Assembly (NCBI GenBank): GCA_903830625.1 | Contig: CAIKUK010000008.1 | Location: 1-43,014 of the forward strand | Reading direction: 5' to 3' | DNA length: 43,014 bases | From: Candidatus Yanofskyibacteriota bacterium | GTDB taxonomy: Bacteria > Patescibacteriota > Minisyncoccia > 2-02-FULL-40-12 > GWA2-44-9 | The notes under the pieces: generated by a model | Databases searched by the model: none | What the model was told of the DNA's origin: nothing | What the model saw: the letters and a program-made list of their open reading frames with translations, nothing else | Part shown: positions 21,798-28,669 of the stretch, in pieces | Position numbering within the stretch: position 1 is the stretch's first letter | How the letters are laid out: every line of letters starts with the position of its first letter | Made by a program: the position numbers and the translations under genes

Positions 21798-22535
21798 ATG
21801 ACAAACATTGTGAGCCCAAAATTCAGCCCTGCGGATTTTTCTGAGGGGCAAAGCCACGAGATGCTCGTGACGCTTGGGAAATTCGGCTTCTCGCCGAAGA
21901 TGGCCGACCAAGTGGCCAACCCGAAATCCGGGATGGCCACGAAAATCGTCGCACTGTTCGTCGCGGCGATGGACGTGACCAGCGACCTCAAGGAACAGCT
22001 CGGCTGGTGGACGGCGTTGTGGGCGGAATTCGGCTTCACGGTCGATCCAACCTCAATCACGCTTCCAACCGTGCCGGCAGGTTTCGGTCCTGTCCGTCTG
22101 GGGGTCATTCCGCAAGGACTGACCATTCAGAAGGCCTGGGAGATTGCCGAGTCTCTGTTCCCCTGCAAGAACTGGATTGACGGGGATCTGGACAAGGCGA
22201 TTCCGACCAACGATCGGAAAACCGACAAGGCCTACGCCGTGGCTTTCCGCGACAGACCCGAAGCTGACGAGGAATTCAAAAACCTCTCGGCCAACGACCT
22301 GAAGGCCCGCAACCACAAGGGTATCACGGCTCTGGAAACCATCGTCGATGAAGTCGGCTTTTACAAGAAGACTGGCGGTCATCGCGATATCCAAAACGTG
22401 ACTCTCTGTTCGGGTTCGCGGAGCTCGGATGGCTTCGTGCCGAGGTCCCGCTGGTACGACGACGTGTTCCTGCTGTACTGGCTCCTCGCTGGCTATCGGG
22501 ACGACAATCTCCGCTCCCGTCAGGCAGTTTCGTAA
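21798..22535 (+). CDS. Diversity-generating retroelement target protein
   Basis: A 245-residue protein whose residues 204-242 are encoded by the variable region (VR). No signal peptide or membrane helix is seen. Residues 1-200 are a conserved-looking scaffold of unknown fold (ADFSEGQSHEMLVTLGKFGFSPK at the start). The VR part, CSGSR.SDG.VP..W.DD....YW.LAGYRDDNLRSRQAVS, matches from memory the C-type-lectin-like ends of CPR DGR targets, where such residues form a ligand-binding face. Relative to the template, Asn/Lys/Gln codons became S, F, R, R, Y, V, L, Y, L, L, G, Y and D. It has its own strong promoter, SD and terminator. The ligand is unknown. Confidence 0.9.
   Translation: MTNIVSPKFSPADFSEGQSHEMLVTLGKFGFSPKMADQVANPKSGMATKIVALFVAAMDVTSDLKEQLGWWTALWAEFGFTVDPTSITLPTVPAGFGPVRLGVIPQGLTIQKAWEIAESLFPCKNWIDGDLDKAIPTNDRKTDKAYAVAFRDRPEADEEFKNLSANDLKARNHKGITALETIVDEVGFYKKTGGHRDIQNVTLCSGSRSSDGFVPRSRWYDDVFLLYWLLAGYRDDNLRSRQAVS
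22407..22523 (+). repeat. DGR variable region (VR)
   Basis: 117 bp at the 3' end of the target gene, matching the template at 22794-22910 (offset 387). 22 positions differ, and each is A in the template; there is no change at any C, G or T. The last 22 bp (from CGACAATCTCC to CGTCAG) are identical, as expected for the initiation-of-homing end. Confidence 0.97.
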
Positions 22536-22566
22536 TCCTTCTGCCTTTTGGCTTGTACCCTTTTCT

Positions 22567-22600
22567 GTCCCGTTTGCTTGGAGGAGCAAACGGGACTTTT
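22567..22600 (+). terminator. Terminator of the DGR target gene
   Basis: A 12-bp stem GTCCCGTTTGCT / AGCAAACGGGAC with a TTTTCT tail. DGRs often have a hairpin just after VR that helps target recognition; this one begins 43 bp after VR ends. Confidence 0.9.
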
Positions 22601-22614
22601 CTATTTCAAAAATA

Positions 22615-22793
22615 TATAATTAATCTTGGCTAATAAACTGGCTCCGCCATGGCGGGGTAGCGGTTTGCCCAAGATAACGAAACTGCTTGTTCAATTCTGG
22701 TGAGGAGCTCCCTCTTGAAAAAATCCAGTTAGAACTGGACAACACAGAAGACTTTGCAAAAGGTCTGCGGTGATACAGATGGATTTGAACAAT
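22615..22793 (+). other. Putative 5' part of the DGR template RNA
   Basis: After a TATAAT (22615-22620, no clear -35) come about 170 nt without a gene but with many possible stems: CTTGG..CCAAG enclosing CCGCCATGGCGG (about 22625-22672), TCCAGTT-AG-AACTGGA (about 22724-22739) and AGAC..GTCT around 22749-22766. This is the expected place for the 5' section of the template transcript. Assignment is by position and structure only. Confidence 0.5.
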
Positions 22794-22910
22794 AAAACGG
22801 GTTCGCGGAACTCGGATGGCAACGTGCCGAAGTCCAACTGGAACGACGACAAGTTCCAGCTGAACTGGAACAACGCTGACAATCGGAACGACAATCTCCG
22901 CTCCCGTCAG
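22794..22910 (+). repeat. DGR template region (TR)
   Basis: 117 bp, invariant template for the VR and in the same orientation. It is rich in AAC/AAT codons when read in the VR frame (N, K and D positions), the usual design that spreads diversity without making stop codons. About 35 adenines are present, 22 of which differ in the current VR. It lies 271 bp downstream of the VR. Confidence 0.97.
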
Positions 22911-22923
22911 AAGTCTCGCCAAA

Positions 22924-22948
22924 ACCGCTCCGCTTAATGCGGAGCGGT
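22924..22948. terminator. Hairpin at the TR / avd junction
   Basis: A perfect 10-bp stem ACCGCTCCGC / GCGGAGCGGT with loop TTAAT, overlapping the avd stop codon. On the minus strand it is followed by TTTTGG, so it probably terminates avd; on the plus strand it starts 14 nt after TR ends and may shape the template RNA. Confidence 0.7.
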
Positions 22949-23266
22949 AAGGTATTTAATCCAACCATTAGTCATACGAGATATTTCTTGAAGGTCAGAT
23001 TCAAATTCAATGTATCGATGGGCTGGTATAATATTTAGGTCGTTAGATATTCTGAAGAGTTGTTTTAAAAGCTCAATATTAATTCGGGCTTTGTTAAGAA
23101 TCAGTAGCTTGTTCGGCCTTATTTCAAATGTGGCTTGAGTAACTTGAGCCATCAGTTCTAAACAAATATTTTCTATCTTGAGGTAGATACCGAATTGGTC
23201 TCTTTTTGATATCTTAGATTTAAGTAGGTAAACTTTCTTGTAAAACTTACAAACGTAATGAACCAA
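22934..23266 (-). CDS. avd: DGR accessory variability determinant (Avd-like four-helix protein)
   Basis: A 110-residue protein, almost entirely helical and basic, with the pattern of Avd: VYLLKSKISKRDQFGIYLKIENICLELM, LLILNKARINIELLKQLFRISNDLNIIPAHRY and the closing EFESDLQEISRMTNGWIKYL. Avd forms a barrel-like pentamer that binds the reverse transcriptase and template RNA and is needed for mutagenic cDNA synthesis. No ATG is available; a TTG at the complement of 23266 is the best start, and the frame is open further upstream. It is on the strand opposite to target, TR and RT, with its start only 16 bp from the RT start, so the two genes diverge. In described DGRs it is usually co-directional. 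Confidence 0.85.
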   Translation of the reverse strand: MVHYVCKFYKKVYLLKSKISKRDQFGIYLKIENICLELMAQVTQATFEIRPNKLLILNKARINIELLKQLFRISNDLNIIPAHRYIEFESDLQEISRMTNGWIKYLTAPH

Positions 23267-23282
23267 AGAAATATTAACGTCG

Positions 23283-24269
23283 TTGGGGGGGGGGCTTAAT
23301 GGTCATGATATTTTTGAAGAGATAATCAGTCTTGAAAATTTATTTTTTGCGTGGCGGGAATTTAAGCGTGGCAAGACTAATAAATTTGAAATTCAGGAAT
23401 TCGAGTTGAATCTTGAAGATAATCTCTTTCAGCTTCATAGTGAACTAAAAAATAAAATCTACATTCATTCTGACTATACAGCGTTTTATGTCAATGACCC
23501 AAAACTACGGCACATCCACAAAGCATCCGTGCGGGACCGCGTTCTACATCATGCAGTATTTAGAGTGTTGAATCCGATTTTTGACTCGCATTTTATACAT
23601 GATTCTTACTCGTGCCGAACGGGCAAAGGTACGCATCGGGCAGTTAATCGGCTTAAAAAATTCTTGGCTCAAGCCAGCCAGAATGATAAACGCTTAGTTT
23701 ATGCACTTAAATGCGATGTGAAAAAATTCTTTGACTCAATCGACCAGAATATTTTGTTAGAACCTATCTGTCGGTACATCCATGATGAACGTACATTCCA
23801 ACTCATTCAGCAAATTATAGGCAGTTTCGAAAAAACTCCAGGCGTTGGGTTGCCCCTAGGCAACGTCACCAGCCAGTTATTCGCCAACATTTATCTTAAT
23901 GAATTAGACCAATTTGTAAAACATCAGCTTAAAATAAAACATTATCTTCGTTATTGCGACGATTTTATTATTCTGGGGCATAATCCATATGCTTTGGAAG
24001 AGAAGGCTAAGCAGATTGATAATTTTTTACAAGAACGGCTAAAACTTTATCTTCATCCCAACAAAATCATTATCCGCAAATACCGACAAGGGATTGATTT
24101 TTTAGGGTATGTCATATTGCCACACCATAGAGTCCTTCGAACCAAGACAAAATTAAGGATACTCAAGAAAGTTAATGAGGGCGTCAATGAGTATAGTCTA
24201 CAGTCTTATTTTGGCATTCTTTCCCATTGTGCGGGTCACGATATTAAACAAAAAATATTAATAATTTAA
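23283..24269 (+). CDS. DGR reverse transcriptase
   Basis: A 328-residue group-II-intron-like reverse transcriptase with no endonuclease or maturase domain, as in DGRs. Palm motifs are VYALKCDVKKFFDSID (Asp145), LPLGNVTSQLFANIYLNELD (190-209, with the SQ typical of DGR enzymes), YLRYCDDFIIL (catalytic Asp226-Asp227), and KIIIRKYRQGIDFLGYVI. It copies the template RNA with errors opposite adenine. The start is uncertain: TTG 23283 sits next to a run of ten G (23285-23294). If the run were nine, the ORF would begin at ATG 23258 (MNQRNINVVGGG) and be about eight residues longer. The conserved part starts at IISLENLFFAWREFKRGK, so the domain itself is intact. Confidence 0.95.
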   Translation: MGGGLNGHDIFEEIISLENLFFAWREFKRGKTNKFEIQEFELNLEDNLFQLHSELKNKIYIHSDYTAFYVNDPKLRHIHKASVRDRVLHHAVFRVLNPIFDSHFIHDSYSCRTGKGTHRAVNRLKKFLAQASQNDKRLVYALKCDVKKFFDSIDQNILLEPICRYIHDERTFQLIQQIIGSFEKTPGVGLPLGNVTSQLFANIYLNELDQFVKHQLKIKHYLRYCDDFIILGHNPYALEEKAKQIDNFLQERLKLYLHPNKIIIRKYRQGIDFLGYVILPHHRVLRTKTKLRILKKVNEGVNEYSLQSYFGILSHCAGHDIKQKILII

Positions 24270-24286
24270 ATAAAAACAAGTGAAGT

Positions 24287-24487
24287 CTTAGCGATTTTTT
24301 TCGCTCCGCAGACAAAGACTGGCCCGCAGAAGCGGTTCGATGGATTCTGATAATCATAGGTCGAGCCGCCAAGCTTTAGCTTGGCCTAAATATGAGGTGA
24401 GGGTTACTTGTGATTATCAGCTTAATCCATCAGAGCTGTCTTCAAGGGACAGGCTGAAGTTGAGGACGTGCGAGAAAAATCGCTAAG
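24287..24487. repeat. Long-armed inverted repeat C with nested stems, after the DGR RT
   Basis: Outer arms of 17 nt (24287-24303, CTTAGCGATTTTTTTCG, and 24471-24487) pair with one G-U. Inside, GATGGATT and CTGATAATCA (24339-24356) pair with 24411-24431 across a 3-nt bulge, and smaller hairpins are CCGC-AGAA-GCGG and GCCAAGC-TTTA-GCTTGGC. The whole 200 nt could form one branched rod. It fills the gap between RT and lepB, and no ORF is present. It could be a structured RNA or a mobile palindrome. Confidence 0.75.
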
Positions 24488-24500
24488 GCGGAACGTCATA

Positions 24501-24529
24501 TTGAATTGCCCGAAAAAATAGAGTAAAAT
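24501..24529 (+). promoter_or_regulatory. lepB promoter
   Basis: TTGAAT (24501-24506), a 17-bp spacer and TAAAAT (24524-24529). The ATG at 24536 coincides with the expected transcription start. Confidence 0.65.
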
Positions 24530-24535
24530 AACTAA

Positions 24536-25150
24536 ATGTCTGAAGAAGAATTCAAATATGTGATGTCTGAAAATCCATCCGGCGAGCCGACAATGAAGAG
24601 CGAAGTTTTCGCTTTTTTATGGGAAACAATTAAGATCGTTGTTGTTTCACTGATTATCATCCTGCCGATTCGCTATTATATTGTTCAGCCGTTTTTCGTG
24701 AAAGGCGCCTCAATGGAATCAAATTTTGAAGACGGAGATTATATTTTTGTTGATGAACTGTCGTATGGCTTAGGGAATCCGAGCCGGGGCGATGTGGTTA
24801 TCTTCCGGTACCCGCTCGACCAATCTCAATTTTTTATCAAGCGTGTCATCGGTTTGCCCAACGAGACCATTGATATTAAAAATAATAAAGTGACGATTTA
24901 TAATGCCCAGCATCCCGAAGGCGTGGTGCTTAATGAAACTTACCTTGACCCAGGCCAGCAAACTCTTGGTACTTCGCGTATTAAACTCGACAGTAATGAC
25001 TATTTTGTCTTAGGCGACAATCGCCTTCGCAGTTCCGATTCTCGAACCTGGGGTGTCCTCAACCGGTCGTTTATTACTGGCAAAGCTTTCATCCGGCTCT
25101 GGCCATTTTCAAAATTAGGAACGGTCCCTCATTTCTCGTATCCGATATAG
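24536..25150 (+). CDS. lepB: Signal peptidase I
   Basis: A 204-residue type I signal peptidase that cleaves signal peptides from exported proteins at the outer face of the membrane. One N-terminal membrane helix (TIKIVVVSLIIILPIRYYIV, residues 31-50) is followed at once by the catalytic Ser59 (VKGASMESNF) and Lys102 (FFIKRVIGLPNE). The GDNRLRSSDSRTWG box is intact. The first 30 residues are a charged cytosolic tail. The message appears leaderless, with its promoter just before the ATG. hisS follows after 46 bp and may be co-transcribed. Confidence 0.96.
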   Translation: MSEEEFKYVMSENPSGEPTMKSEVFAFLWETIKIVVVSLIIILPIRYYIVQPFFVKGASMESNFEDGDYIFVDELSYGLGNPSRGDVVIFRYPLDQSQFFIKRVIGLPNETIDIKNNKVTIYNAQHPEGVVLNETYLDPGQQTLGTSRIKLDSNDYFVLGDNRLRSSDSRTWGVLNRSFITGKAFIRLWPFSKLGTVPHFSYPI

Positions 25151-25196
25151 AGGGACTTGCGTTCAGGCAAGTTATAGTGGTATTTAATTATTAAAC

Positions 25197-26495
25197 ATGT
25201 CAAAACTCAAAGCCAAGCAAATTCAGTCGGTCCGGGGCATGCACGATATTTTGCCCGAAGAACAGAAATATTGGCACTATATCCAAAAGAAAATCGAAAG
25301 TCTTTTGGAATATTATGGTTTTGAACGTATCAGTACGCCGGTCTTGGAATCAGTGGAGCTGTTCAATCGTTCCGCCGGCGAGACATCCGATATTATTTCT
25401 AAAGAAATCTACACTCTTAAGACCAAGGGCGGGGACATGCTGGCTTTGCGTCCCGAAGGCACAGCGCCGGCGGTGCGGGCTTATCTGGAAAATGGCATGA
25501 ATGTCCGTCCGCATCCCGTGAAGCTCTACTACATTGACCCCATGTTCCGCCACAATGAACCGCAAGCCGGCCGGTATCGGCAATTCTATCAACTGGGTCT
25601 GGAAACAATCGGCGACGGTTCTGAAGCCGTCGACGCCGAAATGATTTTTATTGCCTACAAACTTTTGGATTCGTTAGGCCTTGATGGTTATGATGTCCAC
25701 ATCAACAGTATCGGCGACCAGAACTGCCGGCCGGCGTACATCAAAGCCCTTAAAGATTATTTCCGCACCCGAGGTAAAAAACTATGCGTCAATTGCCGGA
25801 ATCGTTTGAAAGATAATGTGTTGCGCGTTCTTGATTGTAAAGAAGAAGGCTGTAAGGAAGCCATCAAAGAAGCGCCCCAGATGATGGATTTCTTAGATGA
25901 TGCTTGTCGGTTGCACTTCAAACATGTTTTAGAATTCCTGGATGAAGCGAAAGTGCCTTATATTCTTGACCCATATTTAGTCCGCGGGCTGGATTATTAT
26001 ACCCGGACCGTCTTTGAATTGATGCCGAACGAAAATGCCGGCGCGCAATCAACCTTGATTGCCGGCGGGCGCTATGATCGGCTAATTGAACAGCTCGGTG
26101 GTGTTAAAACGCCAGCCGCCGGCTGGGCCATGGGCATTGAACGCATTATCTTGGCGATGAAAGAAAAAAATGTTCATGTGCCCGAAATCGGTCCGAAGCC
26201 GAAAGTTTTTCTGGTCCAGCTTGGTGAAGCACCCAAGCGCAAAGCTCTGCCTTTGTTTGAAAGTTTCCGTAAAGCGGGGATAGAGGCTAAATCTTCGCTC
26301 GGCCGGGATAGTATCAAATCCCAACTTCGCATTGCTCATCGTCTTGGTGTCCGCTTTGCTTTAATCTTCGGCCAGAAGGAAGCACTAGAAGGCACGATTA
26401 TTCTCCGCGAAATGGATACCGGTGTTCAGGAAACCATTCTTCTTGAAAAAATAGTAGATGAAGTCAAAAAACGTTTGAAAGAAAAACAAGAATAG
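25197..26495 (+). CDS. hisS: Histidyl-tRNA synthetase
   Basis: A 432-residue class II aminoacyl-tRNA synthetase charging tRNA-His. It opens with the family start QIQSVRGMHDILPEE. Class II motif 2 is MFRHNEPQAGRYRQFYQLGLETIG, the histidine loop is LVRGLDYYTRTVFEL, and motif 3 is GGRYDRLIEQLGG...GWAMGIERI. The C-terminal anticodon-binding domain runs from about residue 335. An unusual Cys-rich stretch (CVNCRNRLKDNVLRVLDCKEEGCKE, about residues 200-225) is of the kind seen in many bacterial HisRS and may bind zinc. HIT and S21 genes follow closely in the same direction. Confidence 0.97.
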   Translation: MSKLKAKQIQSVRGMHDILPEEQKYWHYIQKKIESLLEYYGFERISTPVLESVELFNRSAGETSDIISKEIYTLKTKGGDMLALRPEGTAPAVRAYLENGMNVRPHPVKLYYIDPMFRHNEPQAGRYRQFYQLGLETIGDGSEAVDAEMIFIAYKLLDSLGLDGYDVHINSIGDQNCRPAYIKALKDYFRTRGKKLCVNCRNRLKDNVLRVLDCKEEGCKEAIKEAPQMMDFLDDACRLHFKHVLEFLDEAKVPYILDPYLVRGLDYYTRTVFELMPNENAGAQSTLIAGGRYDRLIEQLGGVKTPAAGWAMGIERIILAMKEKNVHVPEIGPKPKVFLVQLGEAPKRKALPLFESFRKAGIEAKSSLGRDSIKSQLRIAHRLGVRFALIFGQKEALEGTIILREMDTGVQETILLEKIVDEVKKRLKEKQE

Positions 26496-26507
26496 GGACT
26501 CTCCAGC

Positions 26508-26855
26508 ATGATCTCCGATATTTTCTGCAAAATTATCAATGGAGAACTGAAAGCCGATATCGTTTGGCAGGATGACGATTTTTTGGTCATCAATGATATC
26601 AACCCGCAGGCGCCGGTTCATCTTTTAATTATCCCCAAAAAACATTTTGAAGCCCTTCATGATTTTATAGAGAGCGATGCTTCATTATTGGGGAAAGCTT
26701 TGCTTGTCGCTGATAAAGTAGCCAAGCAAGTCGGCGTGCACGATAAAGGTTATCGGCTCATTCTTAATGAAGGTGAACATGGCGGGAAACTTGTTCCGCA
26801 TCTCCATATCCACCTCCTGGGCGGCAAGCCTCTCGGCGCGAAAATCGTGCAGTAA
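26508..26855 (+). CDS. HIT family nucleotide-binding hydrolase
   Basis: A 115-residue Hint-branch histidine-triad protein. The triad HLHIH is at residues 98-102 (VPHLHIHLLGG), with the substrate-binding FCKIINGE and APVHLLIIPKKHF segments. Hint enzymes hydrolyse purine nucleoside phosphoramidates and AMP-lysine conjugates; the physiological substrate is unclear. It starts 12 bp after the hisS stop without a Shine-Dalgarno, so it is probably in the hisS operon. Length and motif are complete. Confidence 0.93.
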   Translation: MISDIFCKIINGELKADIVWQDDDFLVINDINPQAPVHLLIIPKKHFEALHDFIESDASLLGKALLVADKVAKQVGVHDKGYRLILNEGEHGGKLVPHLHIHLLGGKPLGAKIVQ

Positions 26856-26912
26856 TAAAACTTGAAAGTGTCCGTATTCAGTGGTATCCTATAAGCAGAA
26901 GGAGGTATATTT

Positions 26913-27179
26913 ATGGTAGAAGTAAAACGAAAACCCAATGAATCTGTCGGCAGTCTGATGCGCCGATTTAATCGCTTTGTCCAACAGAGCGGTGTTTTAT
27001 TGAAAGCAAAAAAATCGAAATTCAGAATCAAGAAACAAACCGAACGCCGGGAAAAGAACGCCGCCATCATGGGCGTCCATTTGGCCGGCCTGCGACGCAA
27101 ACTGGAGAAACTTGGCACTTATGACAAAGATGTCTTTGATGAAGCTAAGCGCAAATTAAAACAGGAAATCGATTTGTAA
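26913..27179 (+). CDS. rpsU: Ribosomal protein bS21
   Basis: An 88-residue, very basic protein with the bS21 core VEVKRKPNESVGSLMRRFNRFVQQSGVLLKAKKSKFR, followed by a longer Lys/Arg/Glu helical tail than the classic 60-70-residue form. bS21 is in the small subunit platform next to the 16S 3' end and aids start-codon selection. It has a strong GGAGG SD (AGAAGGAGG) before ATG 26913, in contrast to many leaderless housekeeping genes here. The longer tail is common in CPR-like versions, from memory. Confidence 0.9.
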   Translation: MVEVKRKPNESVGSLMRRFNRFVQQSGVLLKAKKSKFRIKKQTERREKNAAIMGVHLAGLRRKLEKLGTYDKDVFDEAKRKLKQEIDL

Positions 27180-27297
27180 GTATTTGTCCAAGAGTGAAGC
27201 GATTGGTAACAAAAAGTTACCCGCCAAAATTTTCCGAAGGAAAACTTAGGCGGGTGCGAAATTGTAACCACTCACTGTGTTCGCAGGCAATTGTCGC

Positions 27298-27789
27298 ATG
27301 TTAAAAGAAAAACTGAAGGAAGACATGAAGAATGCTTTAAAGTCAGGGGACAGCTCTCGGCGGGTTTTGATTGGCATGGTTATGGCTTCGATTAAAAACA
27401 AAGAACTGGAAAAACGAGGCAAACTATCCAAAACGATTACCGACCCGATTCAACTCGATACCGAAAGCCAGCTCAACGAACAAGAAACTCTGGATGTTTT
27501 GGCTTCGGAAGTGAAGCGCCGCCGAGATTCGGTGGCCGAATTCACCAAAGGCGGCCGGCCGGAGTTGGCGGCTTCCGAACAAGCCGAAGCCGATGTTCTT
27601 ATGACCTATTTGCCCAAGCAAATATCTGACGATGCTTTGCGAGCCATAATTCAAAAAACTATTTCCGCTACGGGCGCAGCTAGTCTCAAAGATATGGGTA
27701 AAGTCATCGGTGCGGTCATGGCCGAAGTTAAAAGTACTGCCGACGGTCAGCGAGTCAGTGCGATGGTTAAAGAAGAGCTGTCTAAATAA
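27298..27789 (+). CDS. YqeY / GatB-like domain protein
   Basis: A 163-residue YqeY family protein. It begins MLKEKLKEDMKNALKSGDSSRRVLIGMVMASIKNKE, the usual first helix pair, and ends with the DMGKVIGAVMAEVKSTADGQRVSAMVKEEL stretch homologous to the tRNA-binding tail of GatB. The family may assist tRNA-linked amidation, but the role is not established. ATG 27298 is chosen since the family begins there; seven upstream residues in the open frame lie in a palindromic region (27217-27256). A terminator identical in core to the metG palindrome follows. Confidence 0.88.
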   Translation: MLKEKLKEDMKNALKSGDSSRRVLIGMVMASIKNKELEKRGKLSKTITDPIQLDTESQLNEQETLDVLASEVKRRRDSVAEFTKGGRPELAASEQAEADVLMTYLPKQISDDALRAIIQKTISATGAASLKDMGKVIGAVMAEVKSTADGQRVSAMVKEELSK

Positions 27790-27800
27790 ATTTTTCAAAT

Positions 27801-27828
27801 CAAAGCCGGCCTTCGAAGGCCGGCTTTG
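27801..27828 (+). terminator. Terminator after yqeY
   Basis: CAAAGCCGGCC, TTCGAA centre, GGCCGGCTTTG, then ATTTTG. The core GGCC palindrome is shared with metG 141-159. Confidence 0.88.
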
Positions 27829-27834
27829 ATTTTG

Positions 27835-27862
27835 TTGCGCATAAATTTTTTTATGGTATAGT
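27835..27862 (+). promoter_or_regulatory. Promoter of the orphan gene 27912-28451
   Basis: TTGCGC (27835-27840), a 16-bp spacer and TATAGT (27857-27862). The leader of about 40 nt carries an AGGAG Shine-Dalgarno just before the ATG. Confidence 0.65.
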
Positions 27863-27911
27863 ATCGGCAGTTTTCCATTCAGCACTTTAACTTCCTTTTC
27901 AGGAGTGACGC

Positions 27912-28451
27912 ATGGGACAACCGCTTATTTCGACGGAGACCATCAACTTTCCCACTTTGTATGGAGTGGGAGGCCGTAGATGGACATCTCACGAGGAACT
28001 TCGTCTGGCTCTCGAATCCGAGGGAAAGTGCGACTTCACGAAGTGGGCGAAGGACCTTCTCGGCTTTGGTGGTCAGGATTTCTGGCTTCCAAGGGAACAA
28101 GAGACACTTAATCTCACGGCGCCGACCACCAGCGATCTGGGTCTGACTGAAATGACTTCAGCCCAAGAGATCTGCCATCAAGGCGGGAGAGTGTTCCACC
28201 TGAACATTCTGGCGGCGGCACGCGGATTGGAAATCTGTTTCGATAGCAGGAACTTGTTTCCTTGGTCTATGCTCTTGCTCATCAACATGATGTTCATCAA
28301 GGTCAATGGCCATCCCCGAGGTCTATTCATCATTTGTCCTGGCGCTGCTGGTCGTCATCTGGTGGACGTGGTTGGCACCGAAGAACGTCTGCCGTCGGAT
28401 CGGTTTCCTGGTCCGATCCGGGTTCTCTTTAAGCAGAGGTTCTCGTTGTGA
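27912..28451 (+). CDS. Orphan GC-rich protein, 179 aa, CPR-type hypothetical
   Basis: No function can be given. It has no signal peptide; a hydrophobic stretch at about residues 115-130 (FPWSMLLLINMMFIKV) is probably buried rather than membrane. The middle DLGLTEMTSAQEIC...ARGLEICFDS recalls, from memory, a family of CPR hypothetical proteins with an 'LGLTE-T-AQ-IC ... GLELCP' core and a very variable C-terminal region. The N-terminal third (WTSHEELRLALESEGKCDFTKWAKDLLG) also looks conserved. The gene has its own promoter, Shine-Dalgarno and very strong terminator, and a GC content above the neighbours, like the DGR target gene and the orphan at 18433. Confidence 0.65.
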   Translation: MGQPLISTETINFPTLYGVGGRRWTSHEELRLALESEGKCDFTKWAKDLLGFGGQDFWLPREQETLNLTAPTTSDLGLTEMTSAQEICHQGGRVFHLNILAAARGLEICFDSRNLFPWSMLLLINMMFIKVNGHPRGLFIICPGAAGRHLVDVVGTEERLPSDRFPGPIRVLFKQRFSL

Positions 28452-28462
28452 GACCTCGGCGA

Positions 28463-28505
28463 GGCCATCGGCGCGTGCGTGCGCCGATGGCCATTTCTTT
28501 TTTTA
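28463..28505 (+). terminator. Strong terminator of the orphan gene
   Basis: A 12-bp GC-rich stem GGCCATCGGCGC / GCGCCGATGGCC with a 6-nt loop and an ATTTCTTTTTTT tail. Confidence 0.95.
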
Positions 28506-28531
28506 AGGTTTTAGCTTAGTATTTTAATATG

Positions 28532-28668
28532 CCAGGTAGTGAAAATCCGACAGGGTTTTACTGGCGCCAAATAATCGTATAGATTTTATTAGTTAGTGTT
28601 TCGTAGAATTTCTATTTGCTTACGTCTTTTGTAAAACCTAAGGCGTAAGTCGGGTTTCTACTACCTGG
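28532..28668. repeat. Long-armed inverted repeat D, abutting the ybeY start
   Basis: 20-nt arms (28532-28551, CCAGGTAGTGAAAATCCGAC, and 28649-28668) with a few mismatches, and nested AGGGTTTTAC/GTAAAACCT and CTTACG/CGTAAG. The right arm ends one base before the ybeY ATG, so folding would occlude the start codon region. No ORF inside. Confidence 0.75.
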
Positions 28669-28669
28669 T

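Noticed and set aside
22779-22937. 52-codon ORF through the DGR template as a real protein gene
   Set aside because: No SD or promoter of its own; the open frame is expected from the template's origin as a copy of the target gene end.
24287-24487. Calling inverted repeat C a 6S RNA
   Set aside because: The rod shape fits, but no promoter-like central bubble or conserved sequence could be shown, so it is left as a structured repeat.
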